64,000 bases of DNA from Hymenopus coronatus (lineage: Eukaryota; Arthropoda; Insecta; Mantodea; Hymenopodidae): assembly GCA_030762935.1 (NCBI GenBank), contig CM060893.1:10584001-10648000 (forward strand), written 5' to 3'. The notes beneath the pieces are model-generated. The model saw only the letters and a program-made list of their open reading frames with translations, was not told the origin of the DNA and made no database searches. The position numbers and the translations under genes were made by a program. This document shows, piece after piece, positions 42,851 through 52,869 of the stretch (positions are counted from its first letter, which is position 1; each line of letters starts with the position of its first letter).

Positions 42851-43568
42851 GTAAAATATGCAGAAATAATTAGTATTCTTAAACAGAGAATTTTTGTGGT
42901 ATTATTGGGCATTAGACCTCACATTTTACTTGTTCTTTTTAATTAATTTCACTTGTTCTTTCCATTAATGACTGTTTTCAGACACTAAATTTATGGCTAT
43001 TTTTACAATTCATATTCAAATCTCTCATCAAAACACGTTAAAGGCAAGCATTCCAAATATCAAAATATTTTGTTGCAATACAAATTTTTTTAGACTTTTT
43101 TATTACAGTATGTCTATACATCAGTTATCCCTGTCAGTTATACTGCCATATTTATACCCAGAGTATCCTAATATGTCAAATATCTTTTCTAACAGCAATA
43201 ATGATGATAAAAGCTTCTAGATAATAATATTCAACATTTTATTTTTAAAACAATATCCATTTCTTTTAGACCAGTCGGTATTTGCCTATCTTCTTACTAT
43301 CTTAGCTAAAAATTTAATTAAGGCTTTCTGTCTAGTTAAAACCATTTATCATTTCAATTATCTTTTCTGCAAAACTCTGTTCCTGTAGAATAACAAATTA
43401 TATGCTTTGTATCTACCTTTCTACATATATTGAACGCTGATTCTGTTGAAGGCTTTTCTCATCCCCCCACATACACACCCACTCTCCTTTTGAGCCTTAT
43501 GGTTATAAATTTCTGTATTTTGAAGTTGCCAATCTAAAATATAAGAACTCACAGTAAATAAAATAAAT
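42851..43568. other. Intron 1, first part, no repeat recognised
   Basis: AT-rich sequence after the GTAAAATATG donor. Open frames here (75 codons at 42993) have no motif. Confidence 0.5.
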
Positions 43569-43803
43569 GGCCGAGCCATGGTCGAGTGGTTAGACCACTC
43601 ACCTCTCACCTAGATGGCCTGGGTTTGAACCCAAGCGACCGTATGCAAGATTTGTGGTGGACAAAGTGACACAGGGGCAGGTTTTCTCTGGTTTCTCCCA
43701 CCAACCATCGCATTTCACCAGTGCTCCATCTTCATTCCATGTGCCACTAGTATCATCACCTGTCACAAATAGTAAAAGTGTGCATTAAACACTACTGAAA
43801 AGA
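43569..43803 (+). mobile_element. SINE family 1 in intron 1
   Basis: The head is GGCCGAGCCATGGTCGAGTGG with B box GGTTTGAACCC. It has the body word GATTTGTGGTGGACAAAGTG and ends AGTGTGCATTAAACACTACTG. CpG sites are mostly decayed to TG/CA, so this is an older copy. Confidence 0.88.
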
Positions 43804-45109
43804 AAAACAATGAATAAAGAGCACCTCACTATTTCTGAAAGAACATTGACCGTCTTTATTGAGAAGTAAGAAAGCAAATGGAACATACGAGTATTAGACT
43901 ACTACTACTGACTGCTAATCCAAACTATTATGTGCCTATACTTACCTCTTTTTAGTAGCCTTTAATCAGTATTTTTTTTTAACTTTCTTTTAATTCATGA
44001 CAAGGGCACTTATAGATACATTTGGAGGGAGAAGCAGCATATGTTAAAACAGTAGATGATTACAATCAACACAGTGAGCAAACAAAGCAAAAATTACTTT
44101 AAGGAAACATGCTAACATTAAATCCTGAATGCAATTCTCATTAAAATGCACTTGTGCCACTGTATAAACAGGCTGATTATTTGATTGATTCACAATTTGT
44201 AATAATATTAAATTTAAAATATAAATATATTTAATTAAGCGATAAGGACATCACTTATTAGTGTTGCTAATAGTAAAGGCATTGCTAAATCTTTCTGTGA
44301 TATAGAGCAGCATTCACTCATAATTTTCATTGGATTGCAAAACATAATTCAAAATTTGTGTTTTAAAATGTCACTTATTTATTCCAATTTTTGAGTTGTT
44401 GATTTAACCTCAAATACTTCATTTTAAAATGGCAGCACTGTAGCTGAAAATTCAAATTTCAGCAGAGGTGACAATTCTCCATTTGCATCTGCATGTTGTA
44501 GATACTGATGAGTCCTATAGAAATGTTTTGTAGAAGTCTGGAACTTCATATGCTATTTTAATAAATCACATTTGAGGTATGTTATGGGTTTCAGACACAT
44601 ATTTTGTTCACTGTGGAGAGGAAATGTCCTTGACTTCAGAAGAAGGCTATTACAAGGTCACATGCTTCACCAGTTTGTAGCCCAATGGCTGAGTAATGAT
44701 ACTGTGTGGTCTCCCTTATTCTGACAATGAAAACAAATATCATCAAAGTTAATACAGTCTGTGTAAACAGTGAAGCCAATATTTCATCACTGAGAATAGA
44801 GGAGCAAAATGGTTATTAATTTAATACAAATTATCTTTGAAGGCAAAACTCACTTAATAAGACCAGATCACTGCATATTACTTTTCTGTTTATGGCATGT
44901 CAAAATAGTTTTTCTTTAGAATGTTAACACAGGTACACCAGCACGTAATCATTAGATTGTCACTAGACATTGGATTTATATGCACTAAAATGTTAAAATA
45001 TGCTTGCGTGTATACCACTAAAATATGTAAAATATGCAGTAAAACTATAAAACATGCAGTCAGAATGCATGGTTTGTACATCTACTAACATTCAGTGTTT
45101 TCAATTATA
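43804..45109. other. Intron 1, middle part, no repeat recognised
   Basis: AT-rich single-copy sequence. The downstream end of the decayed hAT-like element may reach into 44900-45109 but cannot be delimited. Confidence 0.4.
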
Positions 45110-47030
45110 TTATGTCCTCTCGCTGGTTATAATTGGATCTGCAGTAGACTGTAAATTTATGCATGTTGGTTAGTATGAGCTGTACGAGTTTGTACATTGA
45201 GAATGTCCTCTCAACGTCCACAGATGTAATAGGACAGTATTTGTAAAAACTAACAAGGTCTGGTGAAATTTACTCTGGATAGTCAGCACTATCACCTTGT
45301 AAGTATTTGTTAATGAAGCATAAGATAGTAAAACTAGATTTCTTTGCAGAACACTGCACAGTTTTCACCCAGTTTTTCAGCATACTTCACAGGCTCACAA
45401 CTGAGCTCAATTTTTACTTTTTCAAGGATTAATAGGACATCATAAAGGGGCAAACCTCACTTTTCTAATTCTTCAATTGCTTTGGGTAGAATTTTGAAAT
45501 ATGCTTTGATTTCATTTAAATCCCTCTGTTTCTGTTTTGAATATTTCTTGTGAAAGCTGAATGGAAGTTGCATCACTTGGATTTAGGCCGCAAACAAATT
45601 CTTTAATGACACAAAAATTATCTGAATAAAGTAGAGCAGCATTTCTCCTTGTACCTCAATGCATAATAATTGGTTCTGGTGATAAATGTCTCTCCAGAAG
45701 TGATTCTCTGTAAGCACTTCCTCGTGCAGGAGTTTTCAGAAATACCTTCTTAGTACTTAAAATCAAAATGTTTACTTCAGAAAACTGTTCCCGTACCATT
45801 TCTGATACTCTGTAATGCAAATAACATGTATTAGATGGGGATAAAATGTTTTTAGAGCCGAACCAGCACTCAATAAATCTATCTATCTATCAACGTACAG
45901 AATGTAGAATCTGAAGGACACAAAACTTATTGCCCTCTTCTGGCCACAATACTCTTGGAGCATCGTGCAACACAGTGGAGTGATTAGTTTTTTCTAAGAC
46001 CCTACAAGCAATCAAATAAGGTGTTCCTGGCTGTTTCAATTAGTTTGCCAATGAGAAAAATTGCAACATGGCAGCCACAAGCATCTGTAGTTTCATCGAC
46101 CACTTTCCATATAAGGCACTCTGTCAAAATATTTTAAATTTCACTAATTGTTGAATGGTAACAGTCATCCAAGTAATTTCTTCAAAGTGTTGATTCATTT
46201 GGGGTGGTAAGTTGCAATATTTTTCTGAGAAATCCCAGAAATGTCAATTGTTTAGTGAATTCCATGGTATATTTGCTGTGATTATCATATGGCATATATC
46301 ACTGAAAAAAGCATTTTTGTTAGATGAATTGTAACTTTGCTTTGAGGTAGTCTGTCTCTGTTTTGCTGCAATATTGTCATGCCTGCTGTTACAATTTAAG
46401 TATGATGAAGGGTTGTGAGAGGTTTTTTCTGGGAATTACACTTTACAGTAAAGTAAGGCAGATATAAAGGATGCAGCTCTTTCCTACCAGAAACCTTGGG
46501 GATTAATATCCTACTTAATACAGTAATTTAAAATGGATGGGGCAAAACTAAGCTACTAATTCAAAGACAAATGTATTGATCACTTTACCTTGTACTTGTA
46601 GCGTGGCATCCATTTGGCTACTTGGACAAGCCGCGCTTCTGCTTTGTGACTAACTCATCATACTTTCTAATACAAAAGAGAATCTTTCCTCATGTGGCAC
46701 TCTCTTTTATATACTGTATGCATTGGTAGTATTGAAGCTAAATCCAATCAATACTGCCACATCCTATCCATGCAACCAGGTTACCGCAATATGTTGCTTA
46801 AAAGTTTTTCTCGCACACAATTAGTTTGTCACAAAGTTGACAAGAAAACAACTGTACCATTTGTTGTGTAATCCTGTGATCCACAGACCTTAACCCATTG
46901 TCTAAAAAGTACACTTCTATTGCTTTTATCTTTTGGCATTTAAAACACTTCCCAAAAACATACTCTTCACAAGGAAAATCAATTGCTTGCTGGCTGCTGG
47001 CTAAAATATGATGATGCATTTGACTTACAC
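45110..47030 (-). pseudogene. CGGBP1/hAT-like transposase relic in intron 1
   Basis: The minus strand reads, in broken frames: a BED-type finger (FSCQLCDKLIVCEKNF near 46798-46850), VNILILSTKKVFLKTPARG (about 45720-45780), ERHLSPEPIIMH, NAALLYSDNFCVIKEFVCGL (about 45600-45680), and a C-terminal hAT dimerisation block YCPITSVDVERTFSMYK (about 45190-45240) with FTVYCRSNYN. The order BED, then GKK.FLKAPAR, then PEPI..R.GTW, then ITS.DVER.FS is that of arthropod CGGBP1-like hAT proteins (from family knowledge). Many stops show it is dead. Confidence 0.75.
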
Positions 47031-47214
47031 AGCTATCTGTTGATGTATGTGTGTCAGTATTGTGAAATGCAGCCTCTCGCCTGAGCTTCTAGTTAATTAG
47101 AACTGCACAAGTATGTCACAACTCTTTAAAAATTGTAGTGCTTAAATATGTGCGCCATACTATTGAAGCTGTTACTGGATTTCTAAAGCCATGCTTTGAT
47201 TGTTTTGAAAGAAG

Positions 47215-48330
47215 CAGCAAAGTCTTCAGCCATTTTTTCGATCTTAGTAAGCCTTTGACACAGTTTCTCAAGATGTTCTTATAGAAAAACTTCAATTTTA
47301 TGCTCTTATCTATAGGTATCAGTTAGTGTCCTTAAATGGCAAAATGTGCAGTTTTAGGCTGGTGAAGTATGGACCTGTTCTTTTTCTCATATAAATGATG
47401 AAAGTCTAGAGATTTTTCTGTTTTGCAGATGATCTAGCTACTAATCTTTCTCAGGATAATCAAGACGTTATTTCTGTTAAAAGTCTCACAATTTATCCTG
47501 TAATCTGCAGAAATGGTGTAATGCCAATAAACTTTGTATTAATAATAATGCTGTAGATGCCGTTTGCTCTATAAATTCTTCCTCCCTGTCATCAGTTAAG
47601 TTTCTGGGCATCCATATTGAAACTGGCTTGGGTTGGTAGACTCATATTAACTATTTATCAAGTAAAATAAATTAAAGCTTATTCTTATTAAGGCCACTTT
47701 GACATAGTGTCTCCTGTTGTACGCTTGTTTCAGTGTATTATGCCCATGTTCATAGTTACCTAAGTAATGGTACTCTTATGGGGAAATCATACCTCTGCCA
47801 GTCAGTTATTTATTCTTCAGAAGAAATCTGTACATATCATACTTAGAGCTTCACCAAGAACTCACTGTAAACCACTTTTTATGCAACTTGGTATACTGAC
47901 ATTGCCTTCAATGTTTGTTCTGGATTCCCTCCTATATGTTAAAAAACATATCAACCTTTTCTCAATATGTTCTTCTGTCCATAATTATCCCACTCGAAAA
48001 TGCTCTGATATTTCTATTAACAAATGTAAATGTAATAAAACCCTTAACAGTTTCTCATGTATGTCATTTAAAATTTTCAACACCTTACCTGAGAATATGA
48101 AGACTCTTCCTTTGTTAAACTTTAAGAGGAGGATCAAAACAATCTTGAAGGCAAGTCTTCTTTATAGTATTTCAGAAATTTATGACCTGAAATGGGATTA
48201 ATCTTATCCTTTTTAAATGTATTCTTGTAACATTATTGTATGTAGAATGTTTAATTTTTATTCTCTTATGGCACAGCCTATATCTGTTTTATATTTAATG
48301 ACTGAAAATAAACTATCTATCTATCTATAA
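47215..48330 (+). pseudogene. LINE reverse transcriptase 3' half with ATCT tail, intron 1
   Basis: FFDLSKPFDTVSQDVLIEKL (RT motif A) lies near 47235-47295 and FADDLATNLSQDNQDV (motif C) near 47425-47475. The longest frame (47767-48201, 144 codons) holds the C-terminal region LLWGNHTSASQLFILQKKSV, then NYPTRKCSDI and FKIFNTLPENMK. The element ends at AATAAACTATCTATCTATC, a short ATCT repeat tail as seen in CR1/L2-type LINEs. Frames are broken upstream of 47767. A similar tail, AATAAATCTATCTATCTATC, sits alone at 45879-45898. Confidence 0.85.
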
Positions 48331-48345
48331 CATTCCAATTCTTAA

Positions 48346-48398
<53 letters not shown>
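48346..48398 (+). repeat. (AT)n microsatellite
   Basis: About 25 perfect AT dinucleotides just after the LINE tail, within intron 1. Confidence 0.97.
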
Positions 48399-48401
<3 letters not shown>

Positions 48402-48638
48402 TGATACATACCAAAATTGCAAAATGTGCACTAACACCAAAATATGCTTTTATATGCACTATAAAACTTCATATGCAGTAACCAGTGATAGCTAAACATA
48501 CTTATGGTCTCCTTTCCATATAATCTGTAAAGGCAGGTAAAATATGTATTTCTATATAAATCCGAGTCTACCTTTCACATTAGTTCTATATAACAACTTT
48601 TCATAAAGACAAGTTAAAAGTATATTTTATTGTTACAG

Positions 48639-48688
48639 GATAACACCACAGAGGGAGATCAGGAGTTCCTTTTCAGCGAAGCAACAAG
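48639..48688 (+). CDS. C2H2 zinc-finger gene, coding exon 2 (50 bp)
   Basis: Acceptor TTTTATTGTTACAG ends at 48638 and donor GTAAGAATG starts at 48689. The exon enters in phase 0 and encodes DNTTEGDQEFLFSEAT plus two bases (AG) of the next codon. The first base of exon 3 (A) completes AGA, Arg. Both splice sites match consensus and phase agrees on both sides. That is the strongest argument for the gene model, as such a short exon would be missed by any length-based search. It is acidic and extends the linker between the SUMO-motif region and the fingers. Confidence 0.72.
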
Positions 48689-49385
48689 GTAAGAATGAAA
48701 AATATTTAAAATGTACACGTTGTTACAGCTAATGTATATTGAGGTGTTTGTTTCTGTCTTGCATCATCTGTAAGTTACGCTAGCTCTTAGAGTGCCAATG
48801 ATAATCTAGTCCTGATCTGAAAAACCCTGCTGAAGGTGCCAAGTTTTGCTCAGATCTAATTGTGATGCATTTTCAAACTGCAATCAAAAGTTTTAAAACT
48901 TTTGTGTAACATCCATAGAGGAAGGTTTTGTGGAGCACTTTATGACCACTTTTAAGCTTTTAAAGGCTAAAATTTATGATAAAGTACCATCTGTGAAATT
49001 TGAAAACTTGTAAATTTTTGACATCATCATCATTATTCCAAAATGATATGATACATTAAAATTAAATTGTGAGTTAGAAAAGTTTAACTTGAATACTTGT
49101 GGAAAAAAAAAAAAAAAAAAAGAAATTAAAATTGCTATAAGCTTATAATAAAAATCTGTTTTGAACATATATTTAAACAAAGGTATTTAAATTGGTTTAA
49201 TTATTTTTTCACACAAGCCATTTGTAGGACGGGAGTGGATAGGTATGTTGCCATGGTAGCTCAGTGGTAGAGCTCTGACAAGAGACCAGGAGACAATAAC
49301 ATAAACAAGGAAATTAGCTGTAGTTTGCTCTAACTAAAATTTAAATAAAAACAATGAGCCCAACTTATTCCAATATTAGAGTTAG
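48689..49385. other. Intron 2 start, with a tRNA-like SINE head
   Basis: At about 49248-49290 GCCATGGTAGCTCAGTGGTA and AGAGCTCTGACAAGAG look like the first half of a tRNA (A box TAGCTCAGTGGTAGAGC), with no B box. A poly(A) lies at about 49105-49122. The rest is unassigned intron. Confidence 0.45.
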
Positions 49386-49925
49386 CTACTCTATAAAACT
49401 CTGTGTACAAATTGTGGATCTTGGAGCTGTGGACAAATAAAATAACTTGCTCTGATTCAGAATCATGCTGAAAAATTCATCCCAAGTTATATTTTCTTCC
49501 ATTTCTAGTGATTCTGGAACATTGCACTGACAGAAGTTAATGTCAACCTGTTTCTTTCTTCTGTCCATTATGCCTATCAATGGAGAAAAATAACAGTACA
49601 ATTTAGTAGTTCTGGATAATATTGCTGTTGGAGACATAATCTTGAAAAATGTCTGCCAATTTTTATGAGGCATACTCTGCAAAGTATGATCTTTGTTCAC
49701 TCTATAAAACATTTAAACTTCAAGCGTGGTCAAGCTCTGATTTAGTTTGCAAGTTATATTTTCTTGCATCCATTTCAGCAAGCAGTGTATATTTTTCCAA
49801 TGTGATGCATTCTTAAACATTAAGCAGTTAGAATATTCAAGTTCATGAAAAGGATTGCTCCATTTCATAGGTAATCTGTAAGTGTCCGATGAAATGAGAT
49901 TGCCTCCTTTTGGAATCTTGACCAC
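49386..49925 (-). pseudogene. Unidentified broken minus-strand coding relic
   Basis: Two adjacent minus-strand frames, 70 codons (49713-49925) and 108 codons (49386-49712), are separated by one stop. Together they read as about 178 residues with several Trp (MKWSNPF, ASHWKNI, NWQTFF, ITWDEFF). Uninterrupted length in AT-rich DNA suggests an old transposase-like gene, but I recognise no domain. It may be the C-terminal part of the hAT-like relic to its right, which has the same orientation. Confidence 0.35.
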
Positions 49926-50270
49926 TGATACTCTCTTGGAACCAACATTTGTAAGTCACAAAATAACACTATTTTCTTTCCTATAATACTTCTAGGACAC
50001 AGTTTTTAAGTTCTACCTTATATCACTCTGATAGTGGTGTTTGAAGTGAACCCATCAAAGCATGTAGCAAGTGTAAATGCATTTCTCAGCAGGGATCTGA
50101 AAGAAAAGCCTTCAAAAGTGATTAACACTAATTAAGATATAAACATTTGAATGGCAAGACATAAGCTCAGCCATGTTGTTACAAGTCTCTCTATATCACA
50201 TTCAAAAATCATTAAATTCTTCAGCGTTGCTGCATGAACAGTATAAATGGAAAAGTAATTATCCAGTTTA

Positions 50271-50616
50271 ATAATTCTGTGCCATTTGGTCAGAACATAA
50301 CTCCAAAAAAATTATTTTTGAAGTTATCACGTTCTGACCAAACGCTGAGAATCACCATGGCTAAGTGATTAGACCACTCGCCTCTCACCTAGATGGCCCA
50401 GGTTCAATCCCAAGCGACTGCATGTGAGATTTGTGATGGACAAAGTGGCACAGGGGCAGGTTTTCTCTGGGTTCTCCAGTTTCCCCCACCATTGCCTTCC
50501 CCCAATGCTCCACCTTCATTCCGTGTATCATCAGTGTCATCACCTGTGGTGCCACATGTAGTAAAAGCGGACATTAAACACCAACAAAAAAAAATGACCA
50601 AACGGCACAGAATTAT
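50271..50616. repeat. Foldback palindrome with about 35-bp arms, one arm split by a SINE
   Basis: The left arm runs from ATAATTCTGTGCC to TTTGGTCAGAACATAACT (50271-50302). The right arm reads AGTTATCACGTTCTGACCAA (from 50321) and ends, after the SINE and its TGACCAAACG duplication, in GCACAGAATTAT (50605-50616). Without the SINE the arms pair almost throughout, with a CAC bulge and one mismatch around an AT-rich loop. Confidence 0.85.
50345..50594 (+). mobile_element. SINE family 1 with 10-bp target duplication, inside the foldback
   Basis: CATGGCTAAGTGATTAGACC is the tRNA-like head and GGTTCAATCCC the B box. The body has GATTTGTGATGGACAAAGTG, and the end is AGCGGACATTAAACACCAAC plus A-run. 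TGACCAAACG flanks it at 50335-50344 and 50595-50604. Confidence 0.92.
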
Positions 50617-51190
50617 ACTCTGAATATCTTATGAAAGCATGCCTCCACCACATTTTGCATTGATCTGGGGAATTTACTCATAATACAGACTTTCAATGTG
50701 CTATCAAGTTTTCTAAATACATTGTTTCTTCCTACATCTCCAAAGTTTGTACTTGTATTATCCCCAGCAAAGCCACAAATTCCATTGCTGAGGCTGTACT
50801 TTGAAACTATTCTTGATGAACAATTATTCTAGAAATTTCATTGTTACAGTGACTCTTATCTAATAATGTAAGCTGAGCACCATCTTTAATATCAAAGCAC
50901 TAGGCTTGAACAGGAAGTGTTTTAACAAATTTGTTATTACTGCCATTTCTTGTATTGTCTTTTATGTAAGGCGAAATCTCTCAGTTGTTTTTGCATTTGA
51001 AAAATTAAGATTACATTTGAGTCACTGAAAATATTTCATATAATTTTTTATATACATGAAGATTAATGAACAATGGGGCTTCTCAAAATGAAAAGCAAAT
51101 GTGGTTTCTGCTGCTACTACCTTATATGCTTTGGTATGTTATAAAAAAACCTGGTCAGCAGTTTCAGAGACCACAGATCTTGTATACTTT

Positions 51191-51954
51191 TTTGTTATGT
51201 TGTTTCATATCATAGGTAATTGAAGTATAACAACTGTAAAACTATAATTGTGTAAAGTATAGCTTGTTAGACCTCACAATCCTGGATTGCGGTTTGAATT
51301 TATGCAATGTTCAGTTAAACATACTGTTAATTTATCTAGGAGTAAAATATTGGGTTAGCTAAGCCTACAATATTACCCCTAGCCCACCTCTGTAGTGTGT
51401 TAGTAGCATGTGTGCTTCACATCCCTGGCACCCAGGTTCTCACACAAGGGGATGTGTACACAAGTTTTATTATTAAAATAAACAGAAAACAATTTCTCAG
51501 GGAAATGTATTATGTGAAAGAAATGGAGTGATATTTTACATTGTTTAATAGAATATGGAAAGCTTAATAGATGGAGATATGCTGTATGGAACAAAGAAAT
51601 AATAGTAATTAAAATGCTGGTGAGTCCAAGGGCAGAAACAAATAATGGAGAACTTTTCAGAAAGTGTTAAGAGAAATGTGGACAAGGATCCTGAAAAGGG
51701 AACAACTTATTGTGAAGATTTAGTGTAGTAGCTCTATTCTCTATATACAACCTAGGTGTTATGGTATAGGAGAGCAAGTTTATAAATGCACTTAATTTAA
51801 AAAAAAAGTGTTATTTGTTTATGAGTTATATTTATAACATAATAGTGTTGAAAATAATTTGTTTGTCCTCATGTAGGGTTGCATTTCTATCCCCTGTTCA
51901 ACTGCAGTCCCATGGGTTGCTAGTTCTTGAGGTGTGCCTGTGTCATATTGGTAG
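51191..51954. other. Intron 2, with a weak tRNA-like SINE head
   Basis: At 51384-51445 CCCACCTCTGTAGTGTGTTA, GTAGCATGTGTGCTTCACAT and CCCAGGTTCTCAC look like a decayed family-3-type SINE head. The rest is unassigned AT-rich intron. Confidence 0.4.
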
Positions 51955-52200
51955 AAAAATGGTGTTCTATTTATGGATGCTCTATAACTTCTGAGGTTCT
52001 CAATGTCCCATTCTATACTGGGTGAGAAAGACCGTTTAATTTTGCTCAGAGACCTATTTTTCAGGCTTGTGGTTCTTTTATGTGCCATAAATCTAAGGTA
52101 TGGGACCAACAGCTTTACTTCCTTTCTGAAGGAAGCCATGCTAACGATTTTTATGCCTGAAAAAAATCCATTGTCCTCCGCAGGTTTGCAATCATATTGG
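51955..52200 (-). mobile_element. SINE family 2, old, head lost
   Basis: The reverse complement carries GCATGGCTTCCTTCAGAAAG, AAGTAAAGCTGTTGGTCCC, AAAAGAACCACAAGCCTGA and AATTAAACGGTCTTTCTCACC, all family-2 body words. The head is lost after GCAAACCTGCGGAGGACAAT. CpG decay marks it as old. Confidence 0.88.
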
Positions 52201-52869
52201 GAGGAGTAATCCAGGATGACACTAGCATCAATAATCCTTACACCCAAACTGGAATAATGCCTGAGGAATTAGGTTCCAAGGTTGCAGAATGGTTGCAATG
52301 GCAGAGGATTTTATCACTTTTGGAAGCACTTTTGAGTTTTCAAAAATGAAGTAACACCACTGTCATAAGCATATTACTTGATCAATACACATACTGATAA
52401 AGAGGTCCAGTCCCCTTTGAAGTGAACTGCCTTATTATTAAAAATTATTACATGCACATGTTTGCAGCATAGTGTCTTTTGGTAGAGTACCTTGGTGCAG
52501 GTCATTCTTCTCCACAGGTAATCTGTGCTGAGAAACTTTTCAAGCAAGACTGCCAGTACCTGTATTCTTGGCATCTGCACTGGATTCAGGTACCAACATG
52601 TACTCTGTTCCAGATTTGAAGGCATCAATCCTCCATTGGATTAAGGCAGGGTATATTTGTATACTGCATCATTGTAATGCTTTGAAGAGAAAATTATTAG
52701 GTGAAACTGAACATTTTTGTTACATAGATAGCAAAATAACGTCTGATAGCAGAAGTAAAAAAAAAAAAGATTTTTAGAATGTTTCATTCAAAACCTGTCA
52801 GTAAAAAGCAATTAATTATTTCAGCCAATATTATTAATTTAGAAATTAGGAGACACTAGTTGAAAAAAT
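52201..52869. other. Intron 2, no repeat recognised
   Basis: A minus-strand frame of 84 codons (52374-52628) and a plus-strand frame of 69 codons (52568-52777) show no motif. Confidence 0.4.

Larger units (their letters stand above)
50130..51190 (-). pseudogene. hAT-like transposase relic (BED/DUF4371-type), split by a palindrome and a SINE
   Basis: The minus strand near 50640-50830 reads SLSNGICGFAGDNTSTNFGD, then GRNNVFRKLDSTLKVCI. This matches the F.GDN..TNFGG...NVF.KL block I know from arthropod BED-finger hAT-like proteins. Further left DIERLVTTWLS (about 50165-50200) fits the later LP.DIE.IV block. Between them sit the foldback (from 50271) and the SINE. Stops are frequent. Confidence 0.6.

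Noticed and set aside
42993..43220. Plus-strand frame of 75 codons as another exon of the zinc-finger gene
   Set aside because: It lies directly after a good splice donor, has no acceptor at its start and shows AT-rich composition like the intron.
49248..49300. tRNA gene at TAGCTCAGTGGTAGAGC
   Set aside because: No B box or T arm follows. It is most likely a truncated SINE head.
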